Shown piece by piece: positions 51,191 to 51,514 of a stretch of 51,514 bases of DNA. Numbering within the stretch: position 1 is the first letter of the stretch; the number at the start of each line of letters is the position of its first letter. The notes under the pieces are model-generated. The model saw only the letters and a program-made list of their open reading frames with translations, had not been told where the DNA came from and made no database searches. This DNA is from Hyphomonas sp. BRH_c22. Lineage in GTDB: Bacteria > Pseudomonadota > Alphaproteobacteria > Caulobacterales > Hyphomonadaceae. Both the position numbers and the translations under genes were made by a program. Location: NCBI RefSeq assembly GCF_000961795.1, contig NZ_LADU01000086.1, forward strand, positions 1-51,514, given 5' to 3'.

Positions 51191-51445
51191 ACGCCGCCTC
51201 ACGCGCTCATCTTTGCCAGCTTGCGTTCGCCACCATTGGCGGCGACGGTCAACTGCGCTCTGGCCGAACCCATCCTGGCAACATCGCCCAACCTGGCCCG
51301 CCAAAACAGGGCCAGACACGCGACATCCGCCTTGTTCGACATCGATCCCGACGATCGAACGCACTCGCGCTCTGAAGACGAGAAGCAAGCGCAGTCTTTA
51401 AATCCCCATAGCAGTCCACACCGTCCGCGCGTCAGGCATTGAGCC

Positions 51446-51505
51446 TTCCACGACGCCCGCCATCATGCGTGGTGCAACCGGCTGTGCAAGGCGGGCGTCG
51501 TGGAA
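51446..51505. repeat. Perfect 16-bp-arm inverted repeat, probable IS91 end structure
   Basis: TTCCACGACGCCCGCC (51446-51461) and its exact complement GGCGGGCGTCGTGGAA (51490-51505) enclose a 28-nt loop. IS91-type elements carry subterminal hairpins at their ends recognised by the transposase. A rho-independent terminator is less likely because no T-run follows. Confidence 0.65.
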
Positions 51506-51514
51506 ACCTAAACA

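Larger units (their letters stand above)
49109..51505 (+). mobile_element. IS91-family element (integrase + HUH transposase)
   Basis: The two intact genes and the downstream hairpin define the element. The left boundary is not certain and lies somewhere in 48818-49108. The hairpin at 51446-51505 is a good candidate for the replication-terminus or origin end. About 255 bp between the transposase stop and the hairpin are non-coding. Confidence 0.75.

Noticed and set aside
1..51514. CRISPR arrays
   Set aside because: No series of short direct repeats with regular spacers was seen on reading through the window.

Overview
The window looks like a chromosomal segment of a GC-rich alphaproteobacterium. 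The gene content and the accB-aroQ order suggest Caulobacterales/Hyphomonadaceae, but that is inference; no rRNA or other decisive marker is present. It holds ordinary housekeeping genes, a catabolic operon, an IS-bounded accessory island of proteases, a sulfur-oxidation plus molybdenum-cofactor region, and a right end full of mobile-element debris.

0-10.6 kb: the start of accB and aroQ on the minus strand, thiS-thiG and a BaiN-like flavoprotein on the plus strand, a TIM-barrel amidohydrolase and a 2-oxoglutarate/Fe(II) oxygenase on the minus strand, a Sel1-like small protein, a two-gene polysaccharide co-polymerase/P-loop pair (HfsA/HfsB-like), a GMC oxidoreductase and a serine hydrolase. 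10.7-16.2 kb: a compact operon behind a perfect 22-bp palindromic operator: LysM-like small protein, 84-aa unknown, D-aminoacylase-type amidohydrolase, epoxide hydrolase-like protein, FAD oxidoreductase and a TetR regulator. A DUF4010/MgtC-type membrane protein follows.

18.0-29.6 kb: an island bracketed by two directly oriented, degenerate IS6-family copies. It encodes a TIR-TM-TolB-like-TPR protein, a 58-aa lipoprotein, an IS630 insertion, a trypsin-like protease whose catalytic domain is split by a WD40-like propeller, a lipoprotein trypsin with a DUF4384 tail, and a secreted caspase-like protease with three ~120-aa repeats. Signal peptides put all three proteases outside the cytoplasm. The motifs suggest an envelope proteolytic cascade. 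This is the best candidate in the window for an undescribed system.

29.6-42.8 kb, all on the minus strand: a lithotrophic sulfur region (soxA, soxZ, soxY with an unusual tail, soxX, flavocytochrome c sulfide dehydrogenase, a molybdenum hydroxylase pair) and a cofactor operon (xdhC, a mocA-like gene, moaA, moaD, moaE, moaB, moaC, moeA, a TauE-type exporter) headed by a short ModE-like regulator and a ModE-like box. soxB and soxCD are absent; an IS6 end lies 56 bp beyond soxA.

42.8-51.5 kb: IS3 remnants, an N-terminally truncated hipA, tRNA-Leu(CAG), a gene broken by an in-frame stop, a katG with a signal peptide, a PepSY-type membrane protein, and an IS91-family element (tyrosine recombinase plus HUH transposase) with a 16-bp-arm hairpin at its right side.
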